Position numbers and translations under genes: made by a program. A stretch of 48,392 nucleotides of DNA, taken from assembly GCA_016210055.1 (NCBI GenBank), contig JACQUZ010000137.1, forward strand, positions 1 to 48,392. Direction: 5' to 3'. The notes under the pieces were generated by a model. That model was not told the origin of the DNA. It did not search any database and saw only the letters and a list, made by a program, of their open reading frames with translations. The DNA is from Deltaproteobacteria bacterium (GTDB lineage: Bacteria > Myxococcota_A > Polyangia > Haliangiales > SHYZ01). Shown here piece after piece: positions 1 to 9,624 of this stretch (position 1 is the stretch's first letter; each line of letters opens with the position of its first letter).

Positions 1-33
1 TCCTCTTTTCGGTTGGAAGTTTAGTCGCAAGGA

Positions 34-55
34 TCGTCGACGACAAGGTCGACGA
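34..55. repeat. Short perfect inverted repeat downstream of mutS
   Basis: Two 8-base arms, TCGTCGAC and GTCGACGA, flank a 6-base loop just past the mutS stop codon, next to a run of A on the plus strand. In the mutS transcript the U-run comes before the hairpin, so this is not a classical intrinsic terminator for mutS. It could slow RNA decay or act on an unseen gene to the left. Confidence 0.45.
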
Positions 56-73
56 AAAAAGGGCTCGGGGAAT

Positions 74-2704
74 TCAGCGGTCGTCATGGAACGTGTCGCG
101 CAGAAGGAGCCCCTTCAGATCCGCGAGTACCTGCAGGGCCTGGAGTGGGGTGAGCTGGTTGGGGTCGATAGTGGCCAAGGCACGCTCGACAGGCGACGGC
201 GCAGGACCTCGCGGTGCAAGAAGGGAAAGCTGGCGATCAGCCGGGCTCGGTGGGACATGCGCTCGCTCGAGGTCCGACAGGATCGTGCGCGCCCTCCCGA
301 TGACGCTGCGCGGCAACCCGGCCAGGCGGGCTACTTCGATGCCGTAGCTCCGGCTGGCTCCACCGTCGACCACCTTGCGGAGAAATACGACCTCTCCCAG
401 GTGCTCGCGGACGGCCGCCGAGACGTTGCGCATGCGAGGCCGCTTCTTGGCGAGCTCGGTGAGCTCATGGTAGTGCGTGGCAAAAAGGGTCCTTGCGCCC
501 ACTGCGTCATGGAGATACTCGGCCACGGCCCACGCAATCGAAACCCCGTCGTAGGTGGACGTGCCTCGCCCAATTTCGTCGAGAATCACCAGCGACCGAC
601 GCGTCGCGTGGCGCAGGATATGAGCGGTTTCGCGCATCTCTACCATGAACGTCGACTCGCCGCGCGCCAGGTTGTCGGCGGCGCCCACCCTGGTAAAGAT
701 TCGATCCACGATGCCGATGCGTGCCCGCCTCGCCGGGACAAAGGATCCCACTTGCGCAAGGAGCGCGATCTGGGCGACCTGCCGCATGTACGTGGACTTG
801 CCTGCCATGTTCGGCCCAGTGATGATGAGGACCTGTGCCTCTCTCGTCGCCACGCGGCAATCATTGGGAACGAATTGCATGGCGGCGGCAGTGCGCTCCA
901 CGACGGGGTGGCGTCCCTCCTCGATTTCGATGACATCCGAGTCGTCGACGAACGGCCGCACGTAGGTGGCACGGTGGGCGACCTCTGCGAGAGACGCCAG
1001 GGCGTCTAGCGTAGCCACCTTTTCCGCGACCGTGAGGATGAGCGCGACGCGCTCCGCCACGCGGCTCCGAAGGCCCTCGAACAGCTCGGCCTCAAGGAGC
1101 TTCAGGCGTTCTTCCGCATGGAGCACTTTGGCCTCGAGCTCGGCGAGCTCCGGGGTGATGAAGCGCTCGGCATTGGCCAAGGTCTGCTTGCGGATGTAAT
1201 CGCTCGGCACGCTCTTCAGGTTGGAACGGGTGACTTCGAGGTAGTAGCCGAACACCCTGTTGTAGCGGACTTTCAGCGAGGAGATACCGGTCCGCTCGCG
1301 TTCCCGGTTCTCGATCGCCAAGATGGCATCCTTGCCTCCACCGGCCAGCCCACGCAGCTCGTCGACATCGGGCGAGAAGCCGTCCCGAACGATCCCCCCG
1401 TCCCTGGCCGAGACGGGAGGATCGTCCACGAGGACTTGGCGGATTTCGGCAGCGACGACGCCTAGCTCGGCCAGGGCGCGCTCGTCGAAATGGAGAAGCT
1501 CCGGCGGCGACAGCTCCCTCGCCAGCTCCCGCCCTAAGAGCTCGGCAAGCGCGGGAAGTCGCTCCAGGGATCGCCTGAGGGCGCCAAGGTCTCTCGGGGT
1601 GGCGGCAGAGAGCTTGATCCGGCCCGCGAGCCGCTCCAAGTCATGGATTTCCGCGAGCTCTCCTTGGATCCTTCCTCTTAGCGAAGAGGACAGGACGAGG
1701 AATTCCACTGCGTCTTGACGACGGCGAATCTTGGCGATGTCCACGAGCGGAAAGAGAAGCCATTTCCGAAGGAGTCGTCCGCCCGGAGCGGTTCGCGTCT
1801 GGTCGATGACATCGAGGAGCGAGCCCTGGGGTTTCTTGCCGACGATGGTTTCCACGAGCTCCAAGTTGGTCTTGGCCGTCTCGTCGAGAACTAGGGTTTC
1901 CTCGGGGCGATACACCACCACGCGGGAAATCGGAAGCGCCCCTTGGGGCTGGGTGGCCCGCGCGTACTTGATCGCATGGCCGGCAGCACGCGTGGCCAGG
2001 GGAAATGGTGCGAGCCCGGCCTCTTCCAAGGACATTCCGAGAAGCTGAACAAGAACGTCGCGGAGCCCTTCCTCGGGTTCTGGCGAGACCGGGGTGACGG
2101 TGACGTCGCCGAAGCGCGCCCGCAAGGTGGACAGGGGACCTTCGCCGCCTAGCTCCGCGGGGTCCGCCAAGACCTCCCGCGGCGACACCCGAGACAGCTC
2201 GTCCATGAGAAGGGAACCCGACGCGAGCTCTGCCGCCCGGAACTCGCCCGTGCTTACGTCGAGATACGCGAGGCCCGCACGCCCTCCCTCCCCTACGGCC
2301 ACGGCCGCGAGGTACCTGGCCGACTTGGCATCGAGCATTTCCTCGTCCACCACCAAGCCCGGAGTGATGATGCGCGTGACCTCGCGCTTCACGATCCCCT
2401 TGGCTGTCCGCGGGTCCTCGACCTGCTCGCAGATGACGACCTTGTGGCCAAGCTCCGCCAAGCGTGCCACGTACGAGCGAGCCGAGTGGTGGGGCACGCC
2501 ACACATGGGCACCGCATCGTCCCGACCCTTATCCCTCGTGGTGAGAGTCAGGTCTAGGACGCGGGCCGCCGTGATGGCGTCTTCAAAGAACATCTCATAG
2601 AAGTCGCCGAGGCGAAAAAATACGATCGCATCCGGATGGCGATCCTTGACGTCGAGATACTGCCGCATGAGCGGCGTTTCTGAGGGAGAACGTCGCACGA
2701 CCAC
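74..2704 (-). CDS. mutS: DNA mismatch repair protein MutS
   Basis: MutS recognises base mismatches and small loops in DNA and recruits MutL using ATP. The 876 residues match the usual bacterial MutS length. The N-terminal mismatch-binding domain opens with [16 protein letters not shown] and contains the F-x-E motif (GDFYEMF). The connector, lever and clamp regions follow, then the ATPase with Walker A GPNMAGKS (about residues 629-637), the [12 protein letters not shown]alker B/signature block and FATHYHELT. The start is a GTG; a second GTG two codons later is also possible, but the internal ATG at 2668 would cut into conserved sequence. It lies 48 bp after the SPOR-domain gene on the same strand, so they may be co-transcribed. 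Confidence 0.97.
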   Translation of the reverse strand: MVVRRSPSETPLMRQYLDVKDRHPDAIVFFRLGDFYEMFFEDAITAARVLDLTLTTRDKGRDDAVPMCGVPHHSARSYVARLAELGHKVVICEQVEDPRTAKGIVKREVTRIITPGLVVDEEMLDAKSARYLAAVAVGEGGRAGLAYLDVSTGEFRAAELASGSLLMDELSRVSPREVLADPAELGGEGPLSTLRARFGDVTVTPVSPEPEEGLRDVLVQLLGMSLEEAGLAPFPLATRAAGHAIKYARATQPQGALPISRVVVYRPEETLVLDETAKTNLELVETIVGKKPQGSLLDVIDQTRTAPGGRLLRKWLLFPLVDIAKIRRRQDAVEFLVLSSSLRGRIQGELAEIHDLERLAGRIKLSAATPRDLGALRRSLERLPALAELLGRELARELSPPELLHFDERALAELGVVAAEIRQVLVDDPPVSARDGGIVRDGFSPDVDELRGLAGGGKDAILAIENRERERTGISSLKVRYNRVFGYYLEVTRSNLKSVPSDYIRKQTLANAERFITPELAELEAKVLHAEERLKLLEAELFEGLRSRVAERVALILTVAEKVATLDALASLAEVAHRATYVRPFVDDSDVIEIEEGRHPVVERTAAAMQFVPNDCRVATREAQVLIITGPNMAGKSTYMRQVAQIALLAQVGSFVPARRARIGIVDRIFTRVGAADNLARGESTFMVEMRETAHILRHATRRSLVILDEIGRGTSTYDGVSIAWAVAEYLHDAVGARTLFATHYHELTELAKKRPRMRNVSAAVREHLGEVVFLRKVVDGGASRSYGIEVARLAGLPRSVIGRARTILSDLERAHVPPSPADRQLSLLAPRGPAPSPVERALATIDPNQLTPLQALQVLADLKGLLLRDTFHDDR

Positions 2705-2752
2705 GCCCGCGAACCTAGCACGGGGGGGTGACGTTGAGGCAGGAAGGAGAAC

Positions 2753-3523
2753 CTACAGGCGCGTCACGTACGCAATGATGTGTTGCCGCTTCTCAAACTC
2801 ACCCTTGGCAGCCATGGCCTCGTCGTAGGTGACGAAGTGACCCACGCGGACACGATAGAACGTGCCCCGCCCTTCGACTTCCCCTTGGACGACGTACGGG
2901 CGGTACCCCGATGATTGAAGCTTCGCGACGAACGAGTCGGCCTCTGCTTTCTCCTGGAACGAAGAGAGCTGAAGCGTGAACTTGGCCGGAACCTTCTTGG
3001 ATTGCGCCTGGGTTTGGACCTTTTCCGGAGAGGCCGAGGCGGGCTTCACGGGAACAGCTGGTGTCTTCGCAGGGACCCTTGCCGGATCCTTCGCTGAAGG
3101 CGGCGTCTGAGAAGCGGCTGGAGCGGGGACCTCCGCGACCTTAGCAGCACTGGGCTGGGCGGGCGCGGGCGGAGGCGGAGGCTTGGCGCTCGGCGGCGGA
3201 ACCGGCGGAGCAACGTCCGCGCTCCCGAGCGGCTTGCTTTTGTCGGGCTTGGTCAGAGCGACTGGGAAGGCGAGGATGTCGCCCTGCGCCTCGGCCTCGT
3301 CTTGTGCGAGCTCGTCGAGGGCGGCGAGCGGATCAATCGAAGCAGACGTGGTGGCCCGCCTGGCGACGCGTTCCCGACCTTCGAGTCGCTTTCCCACCAT
3401 GACGCCAAGAACGAAGATGAGGCTCGCCACCACGGCTCCGCCAAAGAAAAGGAAAAAAACCTGACGGCTGTCGAGGGTGACTTCGATCTTGTCCTTGAAC
3501 TTGTCCACGTCTCGGATGGTCAT
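2753..3523 (-). CDS. SPOR-domain membrane protein
   Basis: This 256-residue protein has one N-terminal transmembrane segment (about residues 22-44, [20 protein letters not shown]), a long Ala/Pro/Lys-rich periplasmic linker (about 90-175) and a C-terminal SPOR domain (about 180-256) that begins [22 protein letters not shown] domains bind denuded peptidoglycan at division sites, so a septal role like FtsN or DedD is likely but not shown. The start chosen is the ATG at 3523 ([12 protein letters not shown]), because residues upstream in the open frame are Arg/Ala-rich and unlike a protein start. It sits between the FHA protein and mutS. Confidence 0.85.
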   Translation of the reverse strand: MTIRDVDKFKDKIEVTLDSRQVFFLFFGGAVVASLIFVLGVMVGKRLEGRERVARRATTSASIDPLAALDELAQDEAEAQGDILAFPVALTKPDKSKPLGSADVAPPVPPPSAKPPPPPAPAQPSAAKVAEVPAPAASQTPPSAKDPARVPAKTPAVPVKPASASPEKVQTQAQSKKVPAKFTLQLSSFQEKAEADSFVAKLQSSGYRPYVVQGEVEGRGTFYRVRVGHFVTYDEAMAAKGEFEKRQHIIAYVTRL

Positions 3524-3587
3524 GGCGCGCTCCCTGGTGTCAGTTTCCACCTGCTCGAGAGCGGGAGCAAGAAAACGGCGGGCGTCG

Positions 3588-5429
3588 CTAAGGAGAGACG
3601 CCGCTCTGCAGGCAGATCTGACGCACCATTTGTTGCCGCTGTCCTTTGAGGCGGCCAATGAACTTGGTGGCTTTTTCGGCGTGTTTCAACTTGCACGCCG
3701 ACATCCCTGCTATGGACAACGCCTGGGAGTCCGCTGGTTTCAACTCCAGGGCCACCTCGGCCTTTGCGAGCGCGCGGCTATAATAGCCATTCTTTGCGGC
3801 GGTGTTCGCCTCTTCGAGGAGAGCATCGAAGTCAAAAGCAGCCGATGGCTCGGGAGGCGGATTGACCGTGGGTGGCTCTTTCACCGGTGCGGGCCGCGTC
3901 GCCGTGTTCGCCCTGGAGCTTTCGTTCGCAACGCTGCTGCACCGTGCGGCCACTTGTTCGATCGCGTCTCGGGCCTCGGGAACCAACGCTGCCGCCTTGC
4001 GAGAAAGTGAGGGGATCTTTTCGCACTTGCCCGCATCGACCAGCGCACGGGCTTCTTGGACGCGCTCTTGGACCCATTCCGCCCGCGCGCGCTCGAGCTC
4101 AGGGGCCGCCTTGACGCGGTAGAAGCTATCGTCAGGGAAGGCACGGAAAAGCTTCGTCGCGTCGTCGAGCTTGCCGGAGCTCAAAGCGGCATGAAGGTTT
4201 TCATAGGTCACCTTGCTCCTAAACTCCCGACGCGCCTGGTCCTCAATTCGCGAGGCCTCCTCGTGGCCGGGTTCGAGCTTCTTGGCCAATCGTGCCGACG
4301 CCATGGCGTCTTCCCAGCGCTCTTCGACAGCCGCCTGCCGGGCCTCGACCACGTGCTTCGCGGCATCATCTTCGGCTGGGCCGACAGGTGGCGTCGGAGC
4401 AACTCCAGCTTGCGTCCCAGATGATGGATCCGGTGCAGGCCGGCCGCTCGGCGCATGGGATGGCGGTGAAACCTCCGCCAAGGCTCCGGGCGCAGCGGCT
4501 GGGGCGCGTTTTCCAGCCCCGGACCAAAGCCACGCCACGGCAACACCACCGCCAACCAGCACCAACGCCGCCGCGATCATGGCGCCCCGCTTGCTTGCCT
4601 GTAATCCACCCGCGAGCCCGCCAGTGTCCCGCGAGTAATCGAAATCCTCCCCCGGTTCCACAAACCGAAGCCGGACGTGACCGAGGTCAATCAGATCCCC
4701 TCGTCGCAGCTCAACCTTCCCGTACTCCTCGCCGTTGACGCGCACTCCATTGGAGGACTGCTGGTCCAAGACCGCATATCTGCCGTGCTCAAAGACAATC
4801 TTGGCATGGTGGCGAGAAATCGAACGGTGGTTAATGACGATGTCGTTGTCCTCAGTCCGACCTATGACCATCGACGGCTTGTCGAGGACGTGCTCCCTTC
4901 CCGCGAGGTTGGCAGACACAACCACCAGCCTGGCCGGTTGCATGGGCTCCATGGGAGGAGCCGCTTCGGATGGCTCCTCCGGGAGATCCGGAGGTTCTGG
5001 CGACTTGGCGGAATCCGGAGAAGCGCCATTCTCGGTCCCTGACAGGGTGTCCGCCGAGGCGAGATCCGCAGGATCGTCCGCATCGTCCAGCCGCTCCATC
5101 GGCTGAGTCCTGTTCTCGTCCGGGACGTCGTAGGAGCCTCTATCCAGCTTGAGCTCGAGGAGATAGTCGCCAATTTGGATGCGGTCCGCCTCGGCGACCG
5201 AGACCCGCCCCTGGATGCGCGATCCGTTCACGCGCACGCCGTTGTAGCTGTCCAGGTCCTCGAGGAGCACCGTCCCGTTGGAGCGAAGGATTCGCGCGTG
5301 CTTTCTCGAGACGTTCCGCTCGGTCAGGCGGATGGTATTCCCTTCCTTGCGACCGATGGTGATCTCGTCGCGGATCAGGGGTACGACAGTAGTCTTCCCC
5401 TCATCGTCCTGGATGATCAGCTTATACAT
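3588..5429 (-). CDS. Dual FHA-domain, single-pass membrane protein with TPR-like C-terminus
   Basis: FHA domains bind phosphothreonine peptides. Two are visible: residues about 22-92, with [18 protein letters not shown] and YNGVRVNG, and about 185-258, with [18 protein letters not shown] and SSNGVRVNG; the GR, SxxH and NG residues are intact in both. An acidic Pro-rich linker joins them. A transmembrane segment lies near residues 285-305, followed by an Ala/Pro linker and TPR-like helices (last one in about 525-590, with [19 protein letters not shown]). The layout suggests a cytoplasmic phosphopeptide reader linked to an extracytoplasmic scaffold. The length is 613 residues and the start is the ATG at 5429. 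It lies 90 bp after the S41 protease gene, so it may share the ftsEX transcript. The function is unknown. Confidence 0.85.
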   Translation of the reverse strand: MYKLIIQDDEGKTTVVPLIRDEITIGRKEGNTIRLTERNVSRKHARILRSNGTVLLEDLDSYNGVRVNGSRIQGRVSVAEADRIQIGDYLLELKLDRGSYDVPDENRTQPMERLDDADDPADLASADTLSGTENGASPDSAKSPEPPDLPEEPSEAAPPMEPMQPARLVVVSANLAGREHVLDKPSMVIGRTEDNDIVINHRSISRHHAKIVFEHGRYAVLDQQSSNGVRVNGEEYGKVELRRGDLIDLGHVRLRFVEPGEDFDYSRDTGGLAGGLQASKRGAMIAAALVLVGGGVAVAWLWSGAGKRAPAAAPGALAEVSPPSHAPSGRPAPDPSSGTQAGVAPTPPVGPAEDDAAKHVVEARQAAVEERWEDAMASARLAKKLEPGHEEASRIEDQARREFRSKVTYENLHAALSSGKLDDATKLFRAFPDDSFYRVKAAPELERARAEWVQERVQEARALVDAGKCEKIPSLSRKAAALVPEARDAIEQVAARCSSVANESSRANTATRPAPVKEPPTVNPPPEPSAAFDFDALLEEANTAAKNGYYSRALAKAEVALELKPADSQALSIAGMSACKLKHAEKATKFIGRLKGQRQQMVRQICLQSGVSP

Positions 5430-5519
5430 CGCTCCCTGGGCGGTGCCGACATCCGAAGCTAGTGAAAAGGTTACCTATCCCACTTTCCAGGTGTCAAGGT
5501 CGATTGCCCCCCAAAAGCG

Positions 5520-6842
5520 TTAGGGATGCTTGCCACGGGGTTCATGTCTCTGTAATCGATGCCATGCCTTGAGCGCCTGGTACGCGGCCATGACCTGGTT
5601 GTCCCTGGCGAGGTGCACCGGTGTGGGTTGGGCCCCATCGCCGACTTGTTCCTTGCCTCCCACCTGTTCCCCCTCCCTTGCACCGGGCAGGTGCCCCTCG
5701 AGATCACGCTCTCGCTCTCTGCTTTCCTTGACCTTTGCCTTTTCCACGAGGTCTGGATCAAGCTCTTCCACGAAGAGGTCCGGGGCGATCCCTTCCTCCT
5801 GGATCGAACGCTTGCTCGGCGTCAGGTAGCGAGCCACGGTGAGCTTGAGGCCACTCCCGTCGTCCATCTCAATGACCGACTGGACAGAGCCCTTGCCAAA
5901 TGTCTGGGTGCCTACCAGTATCCCTCGCTCGTGATCCCGAATGGCTCCCGCGACGATCTCCGCCGCGGATGCGGTACCGCCGTTCACGAGACAAGCGAGC
6001 GCGACATGTTCCCACGGTCCGTGGCTCCGTGCGACTTCTTCTTCGAGCTTCCTCCCTCCCCTGCCTACGGTCGTGACGACCACTCCCGACGAAAGGAAGA
6101 GGTCTGCAACCTTGACCGACTCATCGAGAAGCCCCCCGGGGTTGTCTCGCAGGTCCAAGATAAGCCCATCGAGTCGACCACCTGAGCTCACCCTTAGCTT
6201 GTCCAAGGCGACGACCAGCTCCCTTTCCGTGCGCTCCTGGAACTGCTTGATCCTCGCGTAACCCATGCCGGGCGCAAGCAGCGCGGCTTCGACCGCATCA
6301 ACATGAATGATCTCGCGCTTGAGAACGAAGGTGCGTGGACTTTCCCACCCCTTCCGCTCGATGTCCAGTTTTACCGTGGTAGCCGGCGCGCCGCGGAGTC
6401 GAGAAGCGGTCTCGTCGGGGTCTCGCCCCTTTGTTGAAGTTCCGTCGACCCCCACGATCCGATCCCTGGCCACAAGGCCCGCGCGCGCTGCCGGAGAACC
6501 AGGAATCGGGGCGACGACCACGAGGACGCCGTCTTCCTCGTCGACTTCCACCCCTATTCCGCCGAATTCCCCGTCGGTGTCTGCACGCAGGTCAGCGAAC
6601 TCCTCGGGGGTCATGAATTCCGAGTGGGGATCCAGGGTGCGGACCATCCCCTTCAAAGCACCGTGCACGAGTTTCTGCTCGTCCACCTCATCGACGTAGT
6701 GACTTTCCACGTGGGAAAGGACGCGCGCGAACACGTCGAGCTTCTGGAACCGATCGGCCACGCGCCGGGGACCAGCTCCAGCAGCAGCGGCCGTGGCCAA
6801 GGTTGCCCCAAGGAGGAACGCACCCAGATGAGTCCTGCGCAT
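5520..6842 (-). CDS. ctpA: C-terminal processing peptidase, S41 family (CtpA-like)
   Basis: This periplasmic serine protease has 440 residues. It has an N-terminal signal segment, a PDZ domain around residues 92-160 (GGIGVEVDEEDGVLVV, PGSPAARAGL) and the S41 core. The catalytic triad spacing is textbook: Ser292 in NGGTASAAEI, Lys317 in GTQTFGKGSV (+25) and Gln321 (+4). The family cleaves C-termini of cell-wall hydrolases and other periplasmic proteins. It starts 6 bp after the degenerate LytM gene and downstream of ftsEX, an arrangement often seen in proteobacteria, which suggests a role in controlling septal wall hydrolysis. The charged C-terminal tail (about 385-440) is variable. Confidence 0.93.
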   Translation of the reverse strand: MRRTHLGAFLLGATLATAAAAGAGPRRVADRFQKLDVFARVLSHVESHYVDEVDEQKLVHGALKGMVRTLDPHSEFMTPEEFADLRADTDGEFGGIGVEVDEEDGVLVVVAPIPGSPAARAGLVARDRIVGVDGTSTKGRDPDETASRLRGAPATTVKLDIERKGWESPRTFVLKREIIHVDAVEAALLAPGMGYARIKQFQERTERELVVALDKLRVSSGGRLDGLILDLRDNPGGLLDESVKVADLFLSSGVVVTTVGRGGRKLEEEVARSHGPWEHVALACLVNGGTASAAEIVAGAIRDHERGILVGTQTFGKGSVQSVIEMDDGSGLKLTVARYLTPSKRSIQEEGIAPDLFVEELDPDLVEKAKVKESRERERDLEGHLPGAREGEQVGGKEQVGDGAQPTPVHLARDNQVMAAYQALKAWHRLQRHEPRGKHP

Positions 6843-6848
6843 CGCCGC

Positions 6849-7649
6849 CTAGTATAACCGCTGAAGCAGTGGTGCGGGATCCACGGGCCTCGCTCCGTGC
6901 CGGATCTCGACGTAGACCTTCTCGGTCGCCGTGCCCAAGCGGGCGCCTCGCGTGACCTGGTGTCCCACTTCCACCGAAGGGGAATCCAAGCCCCCTAGGA
7001 CGGAGAGCAACCGTCCACCGTGATCGATGAGGATGGCCAGGCCGAGACCACGAACGGGGCCGACGAACACCACGGTTCCCGAGTCAGGGGCTAAGACGGG
7101 CTCGGTTGGTGTCGCCTTGAGGATCAGGCCGCGGAAGGACAGGCGCGCCTTCGTGGCTGGGTCGCGGTACACGCCGAAGCCTCGGAGCACTCTTCCACCG
7201 ACGGGCCGGGTCCATGTCCCCCTTGCAGGGAGCGGGACCTTGCTGCCTGCCAGCGAGTCCGCCTCGGCGAGGAGTCGCCGCTCGTTCTTCTCCACTGCGA
7301 GGAGCTCATCGACGAGGAGCTTGCGCTCCACCAGGTCCCGAAGAATCATGCGCCGGGCGTAAGCCCGCCTGCGCACGAGGTCGAGCCGCGCTTGCTCTTC
7401 GACCCAAAGGGGCAAGAACCCACCGCGGGTCAGCTTGTACAGGGCACGCACTCGGGTCGCCAGATCGCCCTTCCGTGCCGCGAGCTTGTCCGCGAGCTGA
7501 ACACGGACCCGGCGGACGACTTCCAACTCCTTCGTGAGACGCTCGAATTCAGGAGCGGCGGGTCGAGGGCCCTTAGCCACGGGACTGGCCGCGGCTTGCA
7601 CCGCACCCAACAGCAGGGCGCATGCGAGCAAGAGATTACGCATCCGCAT
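6849..7649 (-). CDS. EnvC-like murein hydrolase activator with degenerate LytM domain
   Basis: About 266 residues: signal peptide, a coiled-coil region rich in Arg/Leu/Glu (about 30-130, with FERLTKELEVVRRVR), and a C-terminal LytM/M23-like domain. The zinc ligands expected in active M23 peptidases are missing: the HxGxD position reads SFRGLIL and the HLH position reads KVYVEIR. That matches EnvC-type activators, which do not cleave wall themselves but are opened by FtsEX to switch on amidases. The gene overlaps the end of ftsX by 14 bases (8 if the second ATG at 7643 is used), so it is translationally coupled to ftsX. Confidence 0.85.
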   Translation of the reverse strand: MRMRNLLLACALLLGAVQAAASPVAKGPRPAAPEFERLTKELEVVRRVRVQLADKLAARKGDLATRVRALYKLTRGGFLPLWVEEQARLDLVRRRAYARRMILRDLVERKLLVDELLAVEKNERRLLAEADSLAGSKVPLPARGTWTRPVGGRVLRGFGVYRDPATKARLSFRGLILKATPTEPVLAPDSGTVVFVGPVRGLGLAILIDHGGRLLSVLGGLDSPSVEVGHQVTRGARLGTATEKVYVEIRHGARPVDPAPLLQRLY

Positions 7650-8541
7650 GGCGTCCGATGGCGACAAAGCTCCCCAACATGCCCAGGGACGTGCCCATGA
7701 GGAGCGCAAGGCCGAGCATGGAGGGGGAAAGGAACGAAAGCTGAAGCTCGCCGACGGCACCAGAAAGCATCCTGGCGAGCGGGGGCCCACCGAGACGGTA
7801 GAAGGCGTAAAGGAGCCCGAGCGCCACGGCCGATCCGAGGAGCCCTTGGACCGCGCCCTCGACGAGAAGGGGCAGCTTGACAAAGCGGTCGGTGGCACCG
7901 ACGAGCTTCAGGATCTCGATCTCGTCCTTGCGCGCATGCACGCTGAGCTTGATGGTGCTGGCGACCACGTACACGCACGTGGCAAGGGCGAGAAGCGCCA
8001 GGGCCCATGCGGCGCTTCGGATTGATGCCAAGAGCGACGTGAGCCGGTCTACCCAGTCCCCGAGGAACTCCACCTCTTCGATCCCAGGCGTGCGCCTAAG
8101 CTTGTCCACGAGCGGGCTGACTTTCGCCACGTCCCGCACGCCACCTCCCAAGGTCACCTCGAGGGACGCGGGCAGGTAGCCGATCTCCACACCTGACAGC
8201 AGATCCTTCCGATCTCCGAGGGATTCCACGAGGCGACGGTACGCCTCGTCGGATGGCACGTAGTCCACGCGCTCGATTCCTGGCGCATGGAGGAGCGCGC
8301 GACCAATGGCCCGCGCCCTCTCCACGGGCGTCTCATCGTCGAGGTAGACAACCATCTGGACGCCCCTCCCCCATGCGGCCGATGCGCCCGAGATGTTGAG
8401 GTGCGCAAGGACCACGACCCCGAGGAGGAGAAAGGACACCCCGATGGCACCCATGGCAAGCAGGCTGACCAGTGGACGATCGGTCAGGCCTCCAAGGGCC
8501 CGGGCGAGCCCGAAGTACATGGCGCGGAACGCCTGCCTCAT
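7636..8541 (-). CDS. ftsX: Cell division protein FtsX
   Basis: FtsX is the membrane half of the FtsEX complex, an ABC-type mechanotransmitter that controls septal wall hydrolases from the inner membrane. The 301 residues show the expected plan: a cytoplasmic N-terminus, TM1 (SLLAMGAIGVSFLLLGVVVL), a large periplasmic loop (about 55-175) with VQMVVYLDDETPVERA and the GIEEVEFLGDWVDR segment, then three more transmembrane helices with the cytoplasmic KDEIEILKLVGAT signature between them. The ATG at 8541 was chosen because it overlaps the ftsE stop by 4 bases (ATGA); the longer frame upstream lies within ftsE in another frame. Confidence 0.94.
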   Translation of the reverse strand: MRQAFRAMYFGLARALGGLTDRPLVSLLAMGAIGVSFLLLGVVVLAHLNISGASAAWGRGVQMVVYLDDETPVERARAIGRALLHAPGIERVDYVPSDEAYRRLVESLGDRKDLLSGVEIGYLPASLEVTLGGGVRDVAKVSPLVDKLRRTPGIEEVEFLGDWVDRLTSLLASIRSAAWALALLALATCVYVVASTIKLSVHARKDEIEILKLVGATDRFVKLPLLVEGAVQGLLGSAVALGLLYAFYRLGGPPLARMLSGAVGELQLSFLSPSMLGLALLMGTSLGMLGSFVAIGRHADA

Positions 8542-9272
8542 GGAGCGGGCGTGCCTCCGGACACGCGGGCACTGATCGGAAAAGACAACACGTTGGGAGT
8601 GGCGCTGGGCACGATCTTGCCCATTTCGAGCTCTACTCGGCGCCAACCGAGCCTCTCGCCGCACGCCATGACCCCCAAGTCGTGGGTCGCGAGGAGGACG
8701 GTCGTTCCACGGCGGTGGACGTCGGAGAAGAGCTGCAGCAAGTCTTGGGTGAGCTTGGGGTCCAAGTTGCCAGTGGGCTCGTCGCAAAGGAGAATGGCGG
8801 GCTGGCCCACGACTGCACGCGCGATGGCCACCCGTTGCTGCTCACCGGCCGAAAGGCGCCGCGGCGTGACATTTAGCTTCCAGGCCAGGCCCACGCTGGC
8901 AAGGGCATCGGCCGCGCGTTCGTGGATTTCCCGCCGCGGCAGAGCGCGGATCTCTAGGGCAAGGGCCACGTTCTCGAGGGCCGTGCGTTCGGGAAGGAGC
9001 TTGAAGTCCTGGAATACGACCCCAATGTTGCGGCGCAAGTACGGAATCGACGCTCGTCGCAAGCGGCCGATGTCCCGATTGAAGATCTTGATTCGTCCTC
9101 CGTCCGGCTGCTCGGCGGCGAAGATGAGGCGGAGCATCGTGGTCTTGCCAGCGCCGGACGGGCCCGAGAGAATCAGGAACTCCCCCTCGCCTACGGACAA
9201 GGATACGTCGTCGAGCGCCACGACTTCGCCGTGCCGTCCATAGCGCTTGGTGACGTTCTCGAGAGAGAGCAT
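8538..9272 (-). CDS. ftsE: Cell division ATP-binding protein FtsE
   Basis: This is the ABC ATPase subunit of FtsEX. The 244 residues contain Walker A GPSGAGKT (37-44), the Q-loop (VVFQDFKLL, Gln88), the ABC signature LSAGEQQR (140-147), Walker B AILLCDEP (159-166), the D-loop GNLDP and the switch histidine in LLATHD. The ATG at 9272 begins the conserved MLSLENVTKRYG. No Shine-Dalgarno sequence fits before it, and the -10 box ends 9 bases upstream, so translation from a near-leaderless message is likely. There is a C-terminal extension of about 20 residues beyond the usual FtsE end. Confidence 0.95.
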   Translation of the reverse strand: MLSLENVTKRYGRHGEVVALDDVSLSVGEGEFLILSGPSGAGKTTMLRLIFAAEQPDGGRIKIFNRDIGRLRRASIPYLRRNIGVVFQDFKLLPERTALENVALALEIRALPRREIHERAADALASVGLAWKLNVTPRRLSAGEQQRVAIARAVVGQPAILLCDEPTGNLDPKLTQDLLQLFSDVHRRGTTVLLATHDLGVMACGERLGWRRVELEMGKIVPSATPNVLSFPISARVSGGTPAP

Positions 9273-9281
9273 GCGGCTGTG

Positions 9282-9310
9282 ATTATAGTACGCTCCCCGC
9301 GTGTGCCCAA
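9282..9310 (-). promoter_or_regulatory. Sigma70-type promoter for the ftsE-ftsX-envC-ctpA operon
   Basis: On the minus strand TTGGGC (9310-9305) is followed by exactly 17 bases and a perfect TATAAT (9287-9282). The predicted start of transcription falls only a few bases before the ftsE ATG at 9272, giving a leaderless or near-leaderless mRNA. The -35 box lies inside the first codons of the divergent small gene at 9301, so the two units could interfere. Confidence 0.6.
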
Positions 9311-9564
9311 AAACGGACGACGAGCTCACTCCCGAGGACATGGAGCGCTTGCTTTCTGCGGTGATTCGGATTCGCAAGCGCCGCAGGGTGGCCCTTCTTG
9401 GATACCTCGTGGCCTTGGTGACGCTCCTCGTCGGGATCCCCTGGTCGCTCGTGGCCTATGCCCGCGGACCTCGCGGGATGGCCGGCCTGTGGGTGATGGT
9501 CATGCCGATCTTGGCGGTGGGGCTGGTGTTGTGGATCTTTGGGAAGTGGTCGAGGAAGGCGTAG
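9301..9564 (+). CDS. Small two-helix membrane protein, unknown
   Basis: An 87-residue product from a GTG start, divergent from ftsE. It has a charged N-terminus (MCPKTDDELTPEDMERLLSA), a basic stretch (RIRKRRR) and two transmembrane helices (about 32-52 and 61-80) separated by a short loop. No family is recognised. No Shine-Dalgarno sequence is visible, and a TATAGT lies 12 bases upstream, so a short or absent leader is possible. The positive-inside pattern and clean two-helix layout support a real gene. It converges with kbl across a hairpin region. Confidence 0.65.
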   Translation: MCPKTDDELTPEDMERLLSAVIRIRKRRRVALLGYLVALVTLLVGIPWSLVAYARGPRGMAGLWVMVMPILAVGLVLWIFGKWSRKA

Positions 9565-9570
9565 AGGGGC

Positions 9571-9624
9571 CGTAGTCTTGACCACCTGTGGCTTGGCGGG
9601 GCCTGCCACGCGACGGTGACTACG
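9571..9624. terminator. Convergent hairpin between the small membrane protein gene and kbl
   Basis: An outer stem CGTAGTC/GACTACG (9571-9577 and 9618-9624) encloses an inner stem GTGGC/GCCAC (9588-9592 and 9605-9609). It lies exactly between two convergent genes and overlaps the kbl stop codon. No T-run follows on either side, so a two-way terminator is only a suggestion. Confidence 0.35.

Noticed and set aside
86..1009. Long open frame on the plus strand within mutS
   Set aside because: It runs antisense to strongly conserved MutS motifs; its product is Arg/His-rich without any recognisable domain, as expected of shadows in high-GC DNA.
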